Positions 43,923 to 55,590 of a stretch of DNA of 64,000 nt are shown here, in pieces. The stretch's first letter is position 1. Each line of letters begins with the position of its first letter. Below the pieces are notes generated by a model. That model saw nothing but the letters and a program-made list of their open reading frames with translations. It did no database searches and had not been told where the DNA came from. Source of the stretch: Talinum fruticosum (lineage: Eukaryota > Streptophyta > Magnoliopsida > Caryophyllales > Talinaceae); the NCBI GenBank assembly GCA_021018815.1, contig JAITYX010000003.1, positions 10,196,501 through 10,260,500 on the forward strand, read 5' to 3'. The position numbers and the translations under genes were made by a program.

Positions 43923-45120
43923 TATAGACACCTAAAAAGTGTCATCCCTTCTCTTGTTGTTTATTTTGTTAGCTCGGTGATGAAATCCCTGCCCTATTTG
44001 TAGATTCGGATCACGGTCGGAGTCCGATTAGCATGACGAAGCCGGTGAACCACAAATAACCCCTTAGCACAACAAAATCATCTTTCTTTGCTGTGGGCCA
44101 GTCCACAAACCCATTTTCTTTCGGGCGGACAAAGCTCGAGTCACGCTCCCAACCAGGAAACCAAACCCACACAAAAATAAAACATGCCAAAAATAGAAAT
44201 CGCAAAAATAGAACCCGCCAAAAATGGAAACTTTCAAAAATGGAAAGCTACCAAGGCCGACGTCGATCACCTCCGTATTGCGAAAAATGCGGTTTTACTA
44301 TTTCCTTCGGCGCCCAATTGAGGCACGGAAGCCAAGTTTACCAAAAGATGTCGTTTAAGGCCGGTGCCGTGCTTTATGGCTCTTCACGCCAAAGTGTTGC
44401 ATTTTGCTCCAAGCATCCAACTATGACATCGAAGTCAACTTTACTAAATGACACCATACAAGGCCGAGTGCCGTGCTTTAAGGCCTATTCTACCAAAGTG
44501 CTTGCGTTTTGCTCTAGTGTTCAACCACAAGCACGGAAGGTCGGTTTCCCTATAACGTCATTTTTGGTTCAGCGTCGCGTTTCTCAGCACCCTTCATGGG
44601 ATTTACGGTCCGAGGCTGATTTTATTCGATTTTTGCTGGATTCACGCCTGCTCGGTTCAATAAGTTGACGATCGCCTGCATGCTTTTAGGTCATTTTGTG
44701 TGACCTAACCCCGAGCCTATAAATAGAGGAGTTTACTCCTCATTTTAGGCTGCTAATTAATGTTGAAAGAAGTCTGTATATTTTTACCTAGCTACTCCAT
44801 TAATCACTTCCTTTACTCAACCCTATCTACGCTATGCTTGAATTTAGGTTAAGAGCTACTCGAATGTTGATCAATATTCTGATCTCTTGGTTCAGCTTCA
44901 ATTAACCATTAGTCCACCAAGCCCGTCATCATTCTTGTACACTATTCTAACTCCATAAATTCCACAAAAGCTTTCTTCGGTCTTGTTCATCCATCGTCAC
45001 ATTTCCGGATCCGGTTTGCAATCAAGAGTAGTAGATGGGACAATCCGAGGGTGCTTAATTCATTACAATATCTAACAGTTTATTTAAATTTATGCTTTTT
45101 ACTGCTTTTGTACTTGTGGA
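43923..45120 (+). repeat. Tat-like LTR, copy 3, truncated
   Basis: It starts TATAGACACCTAAAAAGTGTC (TG mutated to TA) and aligns with copy 2, including CCGGTGAACCACAAA (44043), CACAAACCCATTTTCTTTCG (44102) and a TATA box in CCTATAAATAGAGG (44718). Colinearity with copy 1 continues to GGGACAATCCGAGGG (45037) and stops near 45120. There the sequence turns over into an inverted LTR copy. Confidence 0.65.
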
Positions 45121-45124
45121 TGAA

Positions 45125-46517
45125 AAGAATTAGTCTCGGTCCGTGGCTTTGGTTGTCGGAAAATAAACCAATTTTGTCCATTTTAAATAGAAATGCCAAA
45201 ATGTGATTAAAAAGAAATAAAATAGGAAAGGGAATTCGCCGGTTAGTTTTAGGAATAAAAAAAATATAATAAAATAAAAGAAGATATAGGGATAAGCCCT
45301 TCCATTCTCGCCTCGTCAACGAGCAACCTATAATAATTTGAATTGTGAGTCAAAAGAATGTGCTTAAACAAGTCAAGCATACAACATGAAAAGTGCATCA
45401 TTTAAATCAACCAAGGCATGTGAAGAAAGCATTAGAAAGTAGATAGAAAAGCAATAAAGAAAAGAAAAAGGAAAGCGAAAGAAATAAAAGTATAGCGGGC
45501 GAGGAGGAATTAAAGCGATAACATTTCGGATCCACAATACTGAAAAGAGTAAAAAGCATAAAATAAGTAAACCGTAAAGGATTGAAAGTGGATCCGGTGC
45601 CCTTACGTTTTTGTGGAATTTGTGGCAGTAGAGTAGTGCACGGAAATGATGAGGATGTTTGGAGGAGTAATGATTAGCTGAAAATGAGCCAAGAGATTAG
45701 AATACCGAATAGCATTAAGTAGCTCTTAGCCTAAATTCAAGCACTTGTGCAGCTAGGTTTCGATAGCATGTGGCATAGGAAATGGCCATTCGTAGAATGA
45801 GGGGTTAGGCCCTCTATTTATGGAGGAAAGCTAGGTCACAAAATGACCTAAAAGCAATGCAATCAACCGTCCAATCTGCTAAACCAAACCGGCTAGGATC
45901 CGGAAAAATCGAAAAAATCTCGCTGAACCGAAAATCCATTTGAGAGGGTCGAGATGCATATCGCCGGTCTCCAACGATGTTGTACGGGCGTTTTGGGGTT
46001 TTGTGCTTCGGTTGGTCACTGGGACAAACTTAGCATTTTGGCGAAATGATGCTAAAAAGGTAGCGTTAGCCTTATACGATGTCATATGGACGTCTCGAGT
46101 TCGGACACCCCACTTGGTTGCCTAGTGAAATAGTGAAACACTCGCATTTTTGCACAATTCGAAGCCGATCGACGTCGGCCGTGGAAGCTTTTCATTATTG
46201 AAAACTTTCTACTTTTAGAAAATTTATATTTTTGACAGGTTTCTATTTTTAGTAGGTTTTATTTTTGGTTCGAGTTTGGGTTTCCTGGTTGAGAGCGTGA
46301 CTCGGTCTTGGTCGACCGGAAATAATAAATTTGTGGGCCTATCCAATGTAAAGAAAGCTGATTTTGATGGTGCTAAGGGGTTATTTGTGGTTTATCGGCT
46401 TCCGTCATGCCAATCAAACTACGACCGTGATCCGAATCTACAAACAGGACGGATATTTAATCACTAGGCTAACAAATAAATAAAAGAGAAACAGGATGAC
46501 ACTTTTTAGGCGTCTAC
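45125..46517 (-). repeat. Tat-like LTR in inverted orientation
   Basis: Read on the minus strand it starts near 46517 with GTAGACGCCTAAAAAGTGTC. It passes a TATA box in the CTCTATTTATGG region (45821-45832 on plus) and GGCTTATCCCTATATC near 45300, and ends near 45125. It is closer to copy 2 than to copy 3, sharing the GAAATGGCCATTCG string at 45780. A second, short inverted LTR start (46620-46690) follows it. Confidence 0.65.
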
Positions 46518-46699
46518 GGCTAGCAAATAGTGCTCAAGGTTCATAAATCAAAAGTGGATAGACGTTGAGCTTCGGACCAAACAGTGAGGGTAGTGACCGA
46601 ATCCGCAAATCGAACCGGGATTTCATAACCGGGCTAACAAATAAAAAAAAGAGAAAAGGGATGGCACTTTTTAGGTGTCTATAGTTAGCAAATAGTGCT

Positions 46700-47349
46700 C
46701 GACGTCAATTCAGGCGTAGTTTTAGCCATATAATCCTCAAGTTCACATGCGAGTCCTTGCTCATGGTAGGGTGGTCACTTGCTGTGAGTTTGGAGCTCGA
46801 TGTTTCAAAATTTCCTATCCTACACTATAGCTCCATCATTGACGAGTGCGCCTTGGTTAATATGGATATATTCTACTCCATCAACGGCGCAATCTGGGTT
46901 TGTCACCATAACGAACTCTTGTTTGCACTCCCTAACAAGGAGCGCACCACCATTACTAACAAGGACACATGGAGCTATTTTCAGTCTGTTGTTGTCGGCT
47001 CTTCCCACCAAGGGGCCTCCTCCTCTTTTGCCCAACCCGCCCGACTCGAGAACCGTAGCACCGAGGAGCCTCTTCCTTCCTCTTCCGTCGATGAGCAGTC
47101 CATGTTCCAGCATAATCCTTAACCGGCCTCACAGCTCCACGTGGGTAAGTGGATATGAGGGACATGATGTTCTCTCGATCAACGTAACCTCAAGAGCATT
47201 AACATGAGGGTCGGCCACCTCTAGCACATGACTCACTATGCTTACTAACATTTTGAGGTGTTGTACCCTCCCCGCATTGGATGCCACCGAAGCACCCGTG
47301 GTCCGAGTGACCCCCACTGTGAGTTTACCCCTTCCCCTCTTTTGCTCAT
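46700..47349 (+). mobile_element. Left part of a second Athila-like element, interrupted by the SIRE-like copia element
   Basis: The open frame here is cut at 47349, exactly where the copia element begins. The sequence after it (59920 on) has Athila 3' features. TSD CTCAT at both breakpoints shows that the two parts were once joined. Its own left end is not identifiable in the fold-back debris near 46700. Confidence 0.5.
46757..47122 (+). pseudogene. Possible Athila env-like ORF fragment
   Basis: A 121-codon frame with text such as ILHYSSIIDECALVNMDIFY and a Ser-rich C-terminal part. After a stop, related text (HMTHYAY, FEVLYPPRIG) continues in another frame to about 47290. I do not recognise a definite domain. 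The assignment rests on its place upstream of Athila-type 3' sequences (59920-61757). In Athila the env-like ORF lies exactly there. It could equally be an unrelated captured fragment. Confidence 0.35.
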
Positions 47350-48946
47350 TGAAGACTCGGACTTTGCATGTATAACATTCCGAGTACTATTAAGGAATCG
47401 AGTACAAACTTCATCTCTTGTATGTTTTGATTACAAGTTATTCTAAGTGCTATAGAACCTTTTTCCGAGTTATATAGAACCTTTTCCGAGTTATATAGAA
47501 CCTTTTCGAGTGTTACGAGTCACATATGTTTTCATTTGTTTCCGATCGACTCGTAAAGCATACTTTTGCTCATCCTTTCACATTTGTAGTTTTGAGTCAC
47601 TCGGAAAACACTCGGACTTATCGCATGTTCAAACATTCGCTCTAACACGTTTAAACTCGAGTCCGACTTCATATTCTAAGTTCAAGTGGATTACGGTGTT
47701 AATTCATCTATTTAAATCGACTTATTTTGTTTGAAGTATATTTGTCTAGATTAAGTATTCTTACTCTAATATTCTTTATCTAACTTGATCTTTCTCTAGA
47801 TCGACTCGGATGGAATTTGAGTATAATGGATATTAGACTCGAAAAATTCCACTATTCCGAGACTCGGATAATTATGCACTTAATTATCTTAATTAAATTA
47901 TTATCTGTGTCTAACCTTAGACCAAAGTATTTTATACTTTGAGAACCAAAATTGATTTACTTTTGTAGGTTATCTAAACGAGGTTATCCTATTTTTGAAT
48001 TACAAAAGTAATCGGCTTCAAGATATCGGATCACCTGCAGACAAGGCTTTTTCTACTTGTGGCCAAGGCCCGGATCATCGTGTCGTGGTTGTCTGTTTCC
48101 AAAACTTGAAATCTTCAACGCCAAGCTCAACGAGTGGTTTCCACCCTACTTTTCGGACACCACCAATGGATTGGGACATCCTAAGGAGTCAAGAGCCGTT
48201 ACACATCTCAACGGATCTTTTCGAGCCACTCGGAAGAACCGTTACAACGGTCACAAAGGACTTCTAGTCGAAGCTAGTCACAACGGCAAATCTGTTTGGT
48301 CATCTATAAATAGAAGCCAACTCTCAAGACTTGAAGATTGCTGGAACCATTGTCAATACACATACTTAAGCAAAAGTCTTTGTATTCGTATTCAATCTTC
48401 TACTTAAAACTCCAACTCTTAACTTAACATCTTTCCGAGTTGTAAGGTCTTGTAATCGGCTATAAATTCTCTTTCTTACTTTCCGAGTAAGGTCCCTTGA
48501 CCGAGCTGTAAGGGTTAACTCAGCTCGGTTGTCCCTAGTTGTAAAGATTACCTCGGTTAGGAAGTGTTAACTCAGCTCGGTTGTCCCTAGTTGTAAAGGT
48601 TACCTCGGTTAGGAAGTACTAGATCGGATAAGGGAAATTCTAAGTCTAGGAAAATCTTGTAAGGAATTGTCCAAGGGAGCAATTCTGGTGAAGTCTTTCT
48701 ACTATATTTTGTGGATTCAAAATAGTGGATTTGACTTAGTGCTTGGATTAGCACTGGCCGTGGTTTTCTCGCCCCATGAGGGTTTCCATGTAAATTCCGT
48801 GTTCATACTTTTCTGAATCCAATCTAGACTCGGACAGTCTTAAAGTTTGTTTTAAACTTTAATCTTCCATTTATTGTTCAAATTTCCTCATCACCCTATT
48901 CACCCGCCCTCTAGGGTGACTAAGTCTCTCCAAGAGTAAACCATCA
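47350..48946 (+). repeat. 5' LTR of the SIRE-like element
   Basis: It aligns with 58390-59919. It has a TATA box TATAAATA at 48305-48312. A 52-bp unit beginning GTTAACTCAGCTCGG is duplicated in tandem (48514-48565 and 48566-48617), while the 3' LTR has one copy. This explains most of the length difference. Confidence 0.92.
48305..48312 (+). promoter_or_regulatory. TATA box in the 5' LTR
   Basis: TATAAATA followed by GAAGCC, conserved in the 3' LTR (59336-59343) and in the antisense nested LTR (51398-51406 on plus). Transcription would start about 30 bp downstream. Confidence 0.7.
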
Positions 48947-48948
48947 AT

Positions 48949-48960
48949 TGGTATCGGAGC
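48949..48960 (+). other. Primer binding site, initiator tRNA-Met type
   Basis: TGGTATCGGAGC differs by one base from TGGTATCAGAGC, the complement of the plant initiator tRNA-Met 3' end used by most plant copia elements. It starts two bases after the LTR. Confidence 0.85.
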
Positions 48961-49006
48961 CCAGGCTTTTAGAAAGGATCTAACCATCCAAAGGTCTAAA
49001 TATCAA

Positions 49007-50744
49007 ATGGATCATAACAATGGAGAGTTCGATGAAGTAAGATCTTCCTGCAGACCACCAAAGTTCAAAGGATCAAACTTCGTACATCTGGAAGAAGCTC
49101 ATGGAATGCTTTCTACTTGGATCACGATGAAGAGGTATGGAACATCATACGAGAAGGTAACTACATTCCAATGAAGATGGAGGAAACAAGACTCGTGCCT
49201 ACGACAAAGATTGAGTACACCACTCGAAGAGGCAGAGAAGTTCGAAAGAACTTCAAGGTGATGAACATTCTGATGTACGCCATCACCTCGGAAGAGTACA
49301 ACAGAGTGTCGGCTTGTAACACAGCCAAATAAGTATGGGACAGTCTTATCAACACATATGAAGGCACAAGCTAAGTCGGACAAGTGAAGATAAGCCAATA
49401 TCTTCACAAGTATGAGCTATTCAAGATAGAGTCGAAGAAAACATCACTCGGATGTTTATTCGCTTTACTCGGATTACTAACAATCTTAAATCTCTGGGTA
49501 GAAAGATTTCCCATGAGGAAATGTGCAGAAAGATACTTAGAAGTCTACCCAGGAGATGATGGGGTCCGAAGGTAATAGCCATCGAGGAAGCTCGGAACCT
49601 CTCTCTATTAAAGCCGGACGAACTAATTGGGAAGCTACTCACTCATGAGATCCATCCGGAAGAGGAGGATGCAGAGGTCGGCACTAAAACGAATATCGTG
49701 CTGAAGCCTCGAAAGCGAGAGAAGAAAATATGAGTTCATCGGACTTAGAAGAAGATCCCATGGAACTTATCGCCGGAGGCTTCAAAAGAATGATGAAGCA
49801 CAAGAGATGGGCCAAATGGCCAAGAGAAGAGTTCTACAAGAAATATAAGAAGGATAGAAAAGCTAAACACTCTTTCCCTTCAAAGTTATCTTTAACTAAG
49901 AACTCTGCTGTTTTGAATGTGGCGATAAGGAACACATAGTCAAAGACTGTCCCAGGAGAAAGAATGACAGAAAGAAGAAGAAGGCTATGATGGCCACATG
50001 GAGTGATGAAGATTTATCGGAAGAAGATGAACACTCGGATGACTCAAAGTGTCCGATGGCACTATTAGACTCGAAGTCGAATCCGAGTCGGACTCGGATC
50101 ACTCGGACAATGAGGAAACAAATCCTCGGGAGGTAATTAAATATTTCCTCAAGTTTTCCAAAGTTGATTTGGCTAAATATATTTATACTTTGGAAGAGAA
50201 GTCAAATTCTACTTCTTCTCGGTTTAAAGAACAACTTGAGTCTATCACTTCGAGAGCATTTCTTTGAAAAATGAATTAGAGAAACTGAAACTTACTCTAA
50301 GAGAACTCAAGACTAATGCTCAATCTAATGAGATTGAGTCCGAGTCACTCGGAAGAGAAAATGAGCATCTAAAGCAAAAGCTCAATGAGTCTCAAGAACA
50401 TGTTTTGAAGTTTACTCAAGGTCGAAAAACCTTAACATGCTCTTAGGGTCTCAATGTGTCTCCTTCGAAACGAAGGACTTGGTTTTAACAAGGAGGAGGA
50501 ATCTAACTCCTACTCGGATCTTTTCAAAAATGATTCCGAACCGTGAAGTTCGTGAAGCTCGAGCATGGTCCCATTCATAAGAATGAAAAGAGGACTAAGC
50601 CCGCACCAGCTTACAGGAGAAAATCTTCTCCACCAGTTTATAAAAGAAAAGATTTTTGAAGAAAGAGACACGGACTCGGTTTTCTAAAAGAAAGAATCGG
50701 AATCAAACTAAATCCAAAGTTATTCAAATCTAGGTTCCCAAGAG
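49007..50744 (+). pseudogene. SIRE-like gag with CCHC zinc knuckle
   Basis: It starts at MDHNNGEFDE. Recognisable parts are PPKFKGSNFVH, VMNILMYAITSEEYNRVSAC, QVKISQYLHKYELFKIES and VIAIEEARNLS in shifting frames. These are typical of copia gag (DUF4219/UBN2-like capsid). The zinc knuckle CFECGDKEHIVKDC is intact at 49909-49950 and would bind element RNA. Downstream is an Asp/Ser-rich part, then a coiled segment near 50280-50400. It is cut at 50744 by the nested LTR. Confidence 0.8.
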
Positions 50745-50749
50745 TCTTC

Positions 50750-52323
50750 CGAAGGTTTGCTCGGGGAGAGTCCGAGTCACCCTAGAGGGGGTGAATAGGG
50801 TGATGGAAGTTTTTCGTGGAAACTTTAGGTCTTCTGTTAAAAACAAGACAGAGACAGATTCCGAGTCTATCAATAGGGTCGAAAATATTTAACTCGGAAG
50901 GCTATTAAGCGGAATGAGCAAGAGCTATAAAACTGTCTGAGTCTAGAATGAACTCGGAACGATAACACTTAGAATTTACGTGGAAACCCTCCCGGGGCAG
51001 AAAACCACGGACCGTGTCAATCCGGACACGAAGTCAAATTCACTATTTTGAGTCCACAAAATACGGTGAACTGACTGAACCCAAGTTGTTCCCTTAGACA
51101 ACTCTATACAAGTTTTCCTAGACTTAGAAATTCCCTTATCCGATCTAGCACTTCCTAGCTGAGATAACCCTTACAGCTAGGGACAACTAAGCTGAGTTAA
51201 CCCTTACAGCTTAGTCAAGGGACCTTACAAGGAATGTAAGAAAGAGTTTGTAATCGAGTACAAGACCTTACAACTCGAAAGTAATAAATTACAGAGTGGG
51301 AGTTGTAAGTTGAAGATTGAAAGTAAATACAATAACTTTGAGCAAGTATGTGTATTAACAATATGTTCGGCAACCTTCAAGTCTTGTGAGATGGCTTCTA
51401 TTTATAGATGACCGGGCAGAATAGCCGTTATCTTCGTCTGCTGACTTAGAGTCCTCTCGTGACCGTTGATAGAAGCTTTCGAGTCACTCGGAAAGTATCC
51501 GTTGTAATATGAACGTTGGACAATGGTTTAACTCTTCTTGGAAATCCCAAAACCATTAGCGGTGTCTTGAAAGATAAGGTGGAAACCACCATTAAGCTTG
51601 GCGTTCCAGTTTTCCAGATTTGGAAACAGACAGCCTCGACACAATCTTCTGGGACTGGAGCGAGAGAAGGTGAAGAGCCATGTCTGCTGGTGATTTGACG
51701 TTCGAAGCTAGGTTACTTTTGTAGTTTGAAAAGTGTATCCTCGATTGAATAACCTACAAACGTAAATCAATTTTGCTTCTCAAAGTATAAAATACTTTGG
51801 CCCAAGATTAGACACGAGATAATAAAATAATTACGATAATTAAGCAACCGATTATCCGAGTCGAAACAAAATGGAATTTTACGAGTCTAATATCCATGAT
51901 ACTCGTAATTCCATCCGACTTAGTCTAAGCGAAGAATCAAGTTCGATAAGGAATATCAGAGTGAATTAACTTGATTTAGACTAAGCATGAAACAAGCTAA
52001 AAATACTGAATATAGCAAAAAAGGACTTATAACCACAAGTCGGATTCCGAGTGAGAAAAGACGAAATACTCGGTCTATTCAATCTGCGATTAGTCCGAGT
52101 GATGCTTGGACTCGGAACAAAGAACCGGTTTTCGAGTCACTTACAAATAAGCAAGAAATATAATAAGTAAGAGCTGTATCACTTAGAAAAGATACTATTT
52201 TACTCAAATAAGTTTCGATATACAGAGAATGCCTTGGAATCAAAACTTTATAGGTATGAGATTGTTATACTGATTCCTTCTATACAACTCGGAAAAGTAT
52301 TGAGCGAGTGTCTCGAGTCTTTA
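50750..52323 (-). mobile_element. Solo LTR of the same SIRE-like family, antisense, nested in gag-pol
   Basis: The minus strand reads TAAAGACTCG at 52323, one base off the TGAAGACTCG of the host element's LTRs, and ends ..GCAAACCTTCG at 50750, one base off ..CCTTCA. TCTTC flanks both sides (50745-50749 and 52324-52328). The CCCTAGAGGGGGTGAATAGG block at 50781 is the reverse complement of the end of the host LTRs. The sequence is clearly more diverged from the two host LTRs than they are from each other. Confidence 0.88.
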
Positions 52324-52379
52324 TCTTCTTCATTAGAAAAGGACCACAATAAAGGGAGTTACTGGGTTCATTAGAGGAA

Positions 52380-52620
52380 GTGAGAAAGGTTAGTTTGTTT
52401 CGACTTGCAGGTGGCTCGGAAAAGAACAAAAGGTCATTGGTACCGGACGAGTGGATGCTCATGCCACATGTCGGAAATTCAAGACTCTTTTACGAGTTAG
52501 AAGATTACAAAGGAGGCAAAGTCACATTTGGAGATGACAGCAAAGGTAAGATAATTGGGATAGGCAAGATTGGAAAAGGAGACAATCTAGTCAGCCCGTC
52601 TACCTTGTCAAGGGATTGAA
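52380..52620 (+). pseudogene. SIRE-like aspartic protease remnant
   Basis: WYRTSGCSCHMSG at 52438-52476 corresponds to the WYLDSGCSRHMTG motif of copia proteases. The catalytic Asp position (52447-52449) now encodes Thr. It is followed in another frame by NSRLFYELEDYKGGKVTFGD and GKIIGIGKIG, the usual continuation. Confidence 0.75.
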
Positions 52621-53730
52621 GTATAATCTATTTAGCATCTCTCAATTGTCCGACAAAGGTCAAGAGGTAAGATTCACTCGGACCAACTGTTATATTTCTG
52701 AAGAAACTACAAAGGAGACTAAGCTCTCATGTAAGAGATAAGGTAATACCTACACTATTCGTCTCTCCGACCTCGAGTTAGAATTTATCTTGTTTAAAAG
52801 CATCTCTATATGATGATTCATGGACATGGCATCGTAGACTAGGTCATGTTAGCATTCACACCATTAAGAAGCTTGCATCTCATGGTTTAGTTAGAGGATT
52901 GCCTAATTGTGCATTTAAGAAAGATAAAATTTGTGATGCATGCACAAAAGGGAAACAAGTCGGATCATCTTACAAATCTCTCAAAACTGTTTCCACATTC
53001 AAAGTGCTTGAAATGTTGCATATGGACTTATGTGGTGAAATCCCTATCAACAGTCTCGGAGGTCAATCATATGTACTTGTGATTGTTGATGACTACTCAC
53101 GATTTACCTGGGTTTGTTTTCTTAAGCACAAAAATGAAGCTTTCAAATAGTTTAGCAAGCTCTATAGGAAAATTCAAGTTGAGTCTCGGACTCGGATCAA
53201 AAGAATTCGAAATGACCATGAAAGGGAGTTCGACTACTCGAATTTGCAGAGTTCTATGATAAACATGGTATCTCCCACAACTTCTTAGCACCAAGAACTC
53301 CTCAACAAAATGGAGTAGTGGAGAGAAAGAACCGAATTCTTAAAGAAATAGGAAGGACAATGATGATTGAACATGATCTACCTTACTATTTCCGGGTTGA
53401 GGCTGTCAACATAGCAAACTACACATTGAATAAATGCCTCATTAGACCCATCCTAAAGAAAACTCCATACGAGCTCTGTAAAGGGAAGAAACTCGACATT
53501 TCATACTTCAAACCCTTTGGATGTAAGTGTTATGTTCATAACAATGGTAAGGATCACCTGACCAAGTTTGATGCTCGGTCGGATGAAGGTATTTTTCTTG
53601 GTTATTCATCTCATAGTAAAGCATATCACATTTTCAATAAAAGAACTAACAAAGTGGAAGAAAGCATCCATGTTGTTTTGATGAGATTAAATAGGGAAAA
53701 CCAAGTGAGTCAACATTCTCGGATCTGAAG
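52620..53730 (+). pseudogene. SIRE-like integrase
   Basis: GAG-pre-integrase: LFSISQLSDKGQEVRF near 52630, then WHRRLGHVSIHTIKKLASHG (52828-52890) with the zinc-binding His pair, and CDACTKGKQ with the Cys pair. Core: LHMDLCGEI (first Asp), VIVDDYSRFTWVCFLKHKNE, RNDHEREF (second Asp kept) near 53205, and NGVVERKNRILKEIGRTM (catalytic Glu) near 53310. The C-terminal part, KPFGCKCYV and DEGIFLGYSSHSKAYHIFN, ends near 53690. Stops near 53148 and frame changes near 53200-53300 break an otherwise well-preserved enzyme that would insert the cDNA. Confidence 0.85.
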
Positions 53731-54099
53731 CTCAGCCGAGATGATGATCCGAGTGAAGATGAGCTCGAAAGAGTGAAGGAAAAGTCACTCGTAATGAGGT
53801 AACTCGTAACAACATGACTCGTGAATGAGACAACTCAAGAGCAAACTCAGAATGTTGGAGATCAATCGGATGAGCAAGCTCACTCAGAACGGACATATGA
53901 AGATCAACCAATTCAACCTACAAATCTGGTGAACCAAAGAACAAGTAGAGCTTTCAAATACGCTTGGAGCCACCCACTCAAAAACATCTTGTCCGATATC
54001 AACAGTGGGGTAAGAAATCGTTCCTCTCTATAAAATCTATGTGCATTCACTGTATTCATTTCATTAACTAAACTCAGAAATGTACTAGAGGACGTAAAT

Positions 54100-55000
54100 G
54101 AACCCAGAATGGGTAGAGGTCATGCAAGAGGAACTCAATCAATTTGAAAGAAACCAAGTCCGGACTCGACTAAACGACCTTCCGACCACCCAGTCATAGG
54201 AACCAAATGGGTTTTGAAAGACAAACTGGATGAAGGTGGATTGGTAGTCAGAAATAAGGCTAGACTTGTGGCTCAAGGTTACAATAAAAAGAAGTGATTG
54301 ATTGTGGGGAAACCTTTGCACCTGTTGCTAGAATTGAAGCTATTAAAATCTTATTAGTATTCACATCAAGCATGAATATCAAACTGTATCAAATGGATGT
54401 TAAATGTGCTTTCCTTAATGGTTTCGTTGAAGAGGAAGTCTATATTGAGCAACCCCTGGATTTCAAAACTCGGAATTTCTAAATCATGTTTTCAAAATGC
54501 AAAAAGCTCTTTATGGTCTTAAACGAGCTCCCGGAGCTTGGTATGAAAGACCGATTAATTTCTTGGTTGAAAATGATTTTAGAAGAGGTCGATTAACAAG
54601 ACTCTTTTTATAAAAACCAAAGGGAAAGACTTTCTTATTGTTTAGATGTATGTTGATGATATAATCTTTGGAGCTACTAATGAAGTTCTTTGTTGAGATT
54701 TTTTGAGTTAATGACACATGAATTTCAAATGAGTATGATGGGAGAACTCAATTTCTTCCTTGGTCTACAAATCAAGCAAGACAAAGATGGCATCTATGTC
54801 CATCAATCAAAGTATACCAAGGAGCTGCTGAAGAAGTACATACTTCAAGATGCAAAGCATGCAGCAACACCTATGAGTAGCAACATAAAACTGGACTCAA
54901 ACGAAATAGGTAGAGCAAGTAGATCGAAACTTTATCGAGGTATGATTGGATCTCTGCTATATCTTCCTTTCGATGAGGCCGGACATAATGTTCAGCGTAT
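54100..55000 (+). pseudogene. SIRE-like reverse transcriptase
   Basis: Frames give EELNQFERNQV, GTKWVL-like text near 54205, ETFAPVARIEAIKILLVF (54303), LYQMDVKCAFLNGFVEEEVY with the first catalytic Asp, the YVDD active site at 54649-54660, and FQMSMMGELNFFLGLQIKQ near 54725. This is the copia RT order. Several frame changes (near 54290, 54480 and 54690) prevent translation of the whole domain, although the YVDD codons themselves are intact. Confidence 0.85.
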
Positions 55001-55590
55001 GTCTATGTGCAAGATTTCAAGCCAATCCAAAAAATCACATCTCACTGCGGTGAAGAGAATCTTCGAGATATCTAGCAGGGACTCGGAATTTAGGTATATG
55101 GTACTCAAGAGACTCAAAACAGACTCTCACTGGATACTCGGATGCTGACTATGCTGGATACAAAGTTGATAGAAAAAGCACCTCAGGAGCTCGCCGGTTT
55201 CTAGGTCAATCCCTTATATCTTGGCACTCAAAGAAACAGAACTCAGTAGCTCTATCAACTACCGAAGCTGAATACATTGCAGCTAGAACATGCTATGCTC
55301 GGATTTTTGGATAAAGTAACACTTGAGAGATCTTGGACTTACATTCAAATAAATTCCAATCAAGTGTGACAATCAAAGTGCAATCAGCATCACTAAGAAT
55401 CCAGTTCAGCACTCAAAGACAAAGCATATTGAGGTGAGGTGTCATTTTTTAAGAGACCATTCTGAGAAAGGTGATATTGAACTTGAATTCATTCCTATCA
55501 AACTTAAATTAGCTGATATCTTTACTAACCCACTTAGTGAGGATCAGTTTTGCTTTATTAGGAATGAGCTTGGCATGATTAATGCATAAT
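55001..55590 (+). pseudogene. SIRE-like RNase H
   Basis: LTGYSDADYAGYKVDRKSTS starts near 55123 (first catalytic Asp), then WHSKKQNSVALSTTEAEYIA (catalytic Glu region) to about 55280. After a frame change come CDNQSAISITKNPVQHSKTK and HIEVRCHFLRD. It ends with LADIFTNPLSEDQF and GMINA followed by a stop at 55588. This is the C-terminus of a copia polyprotein. Confidence 0.85.
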
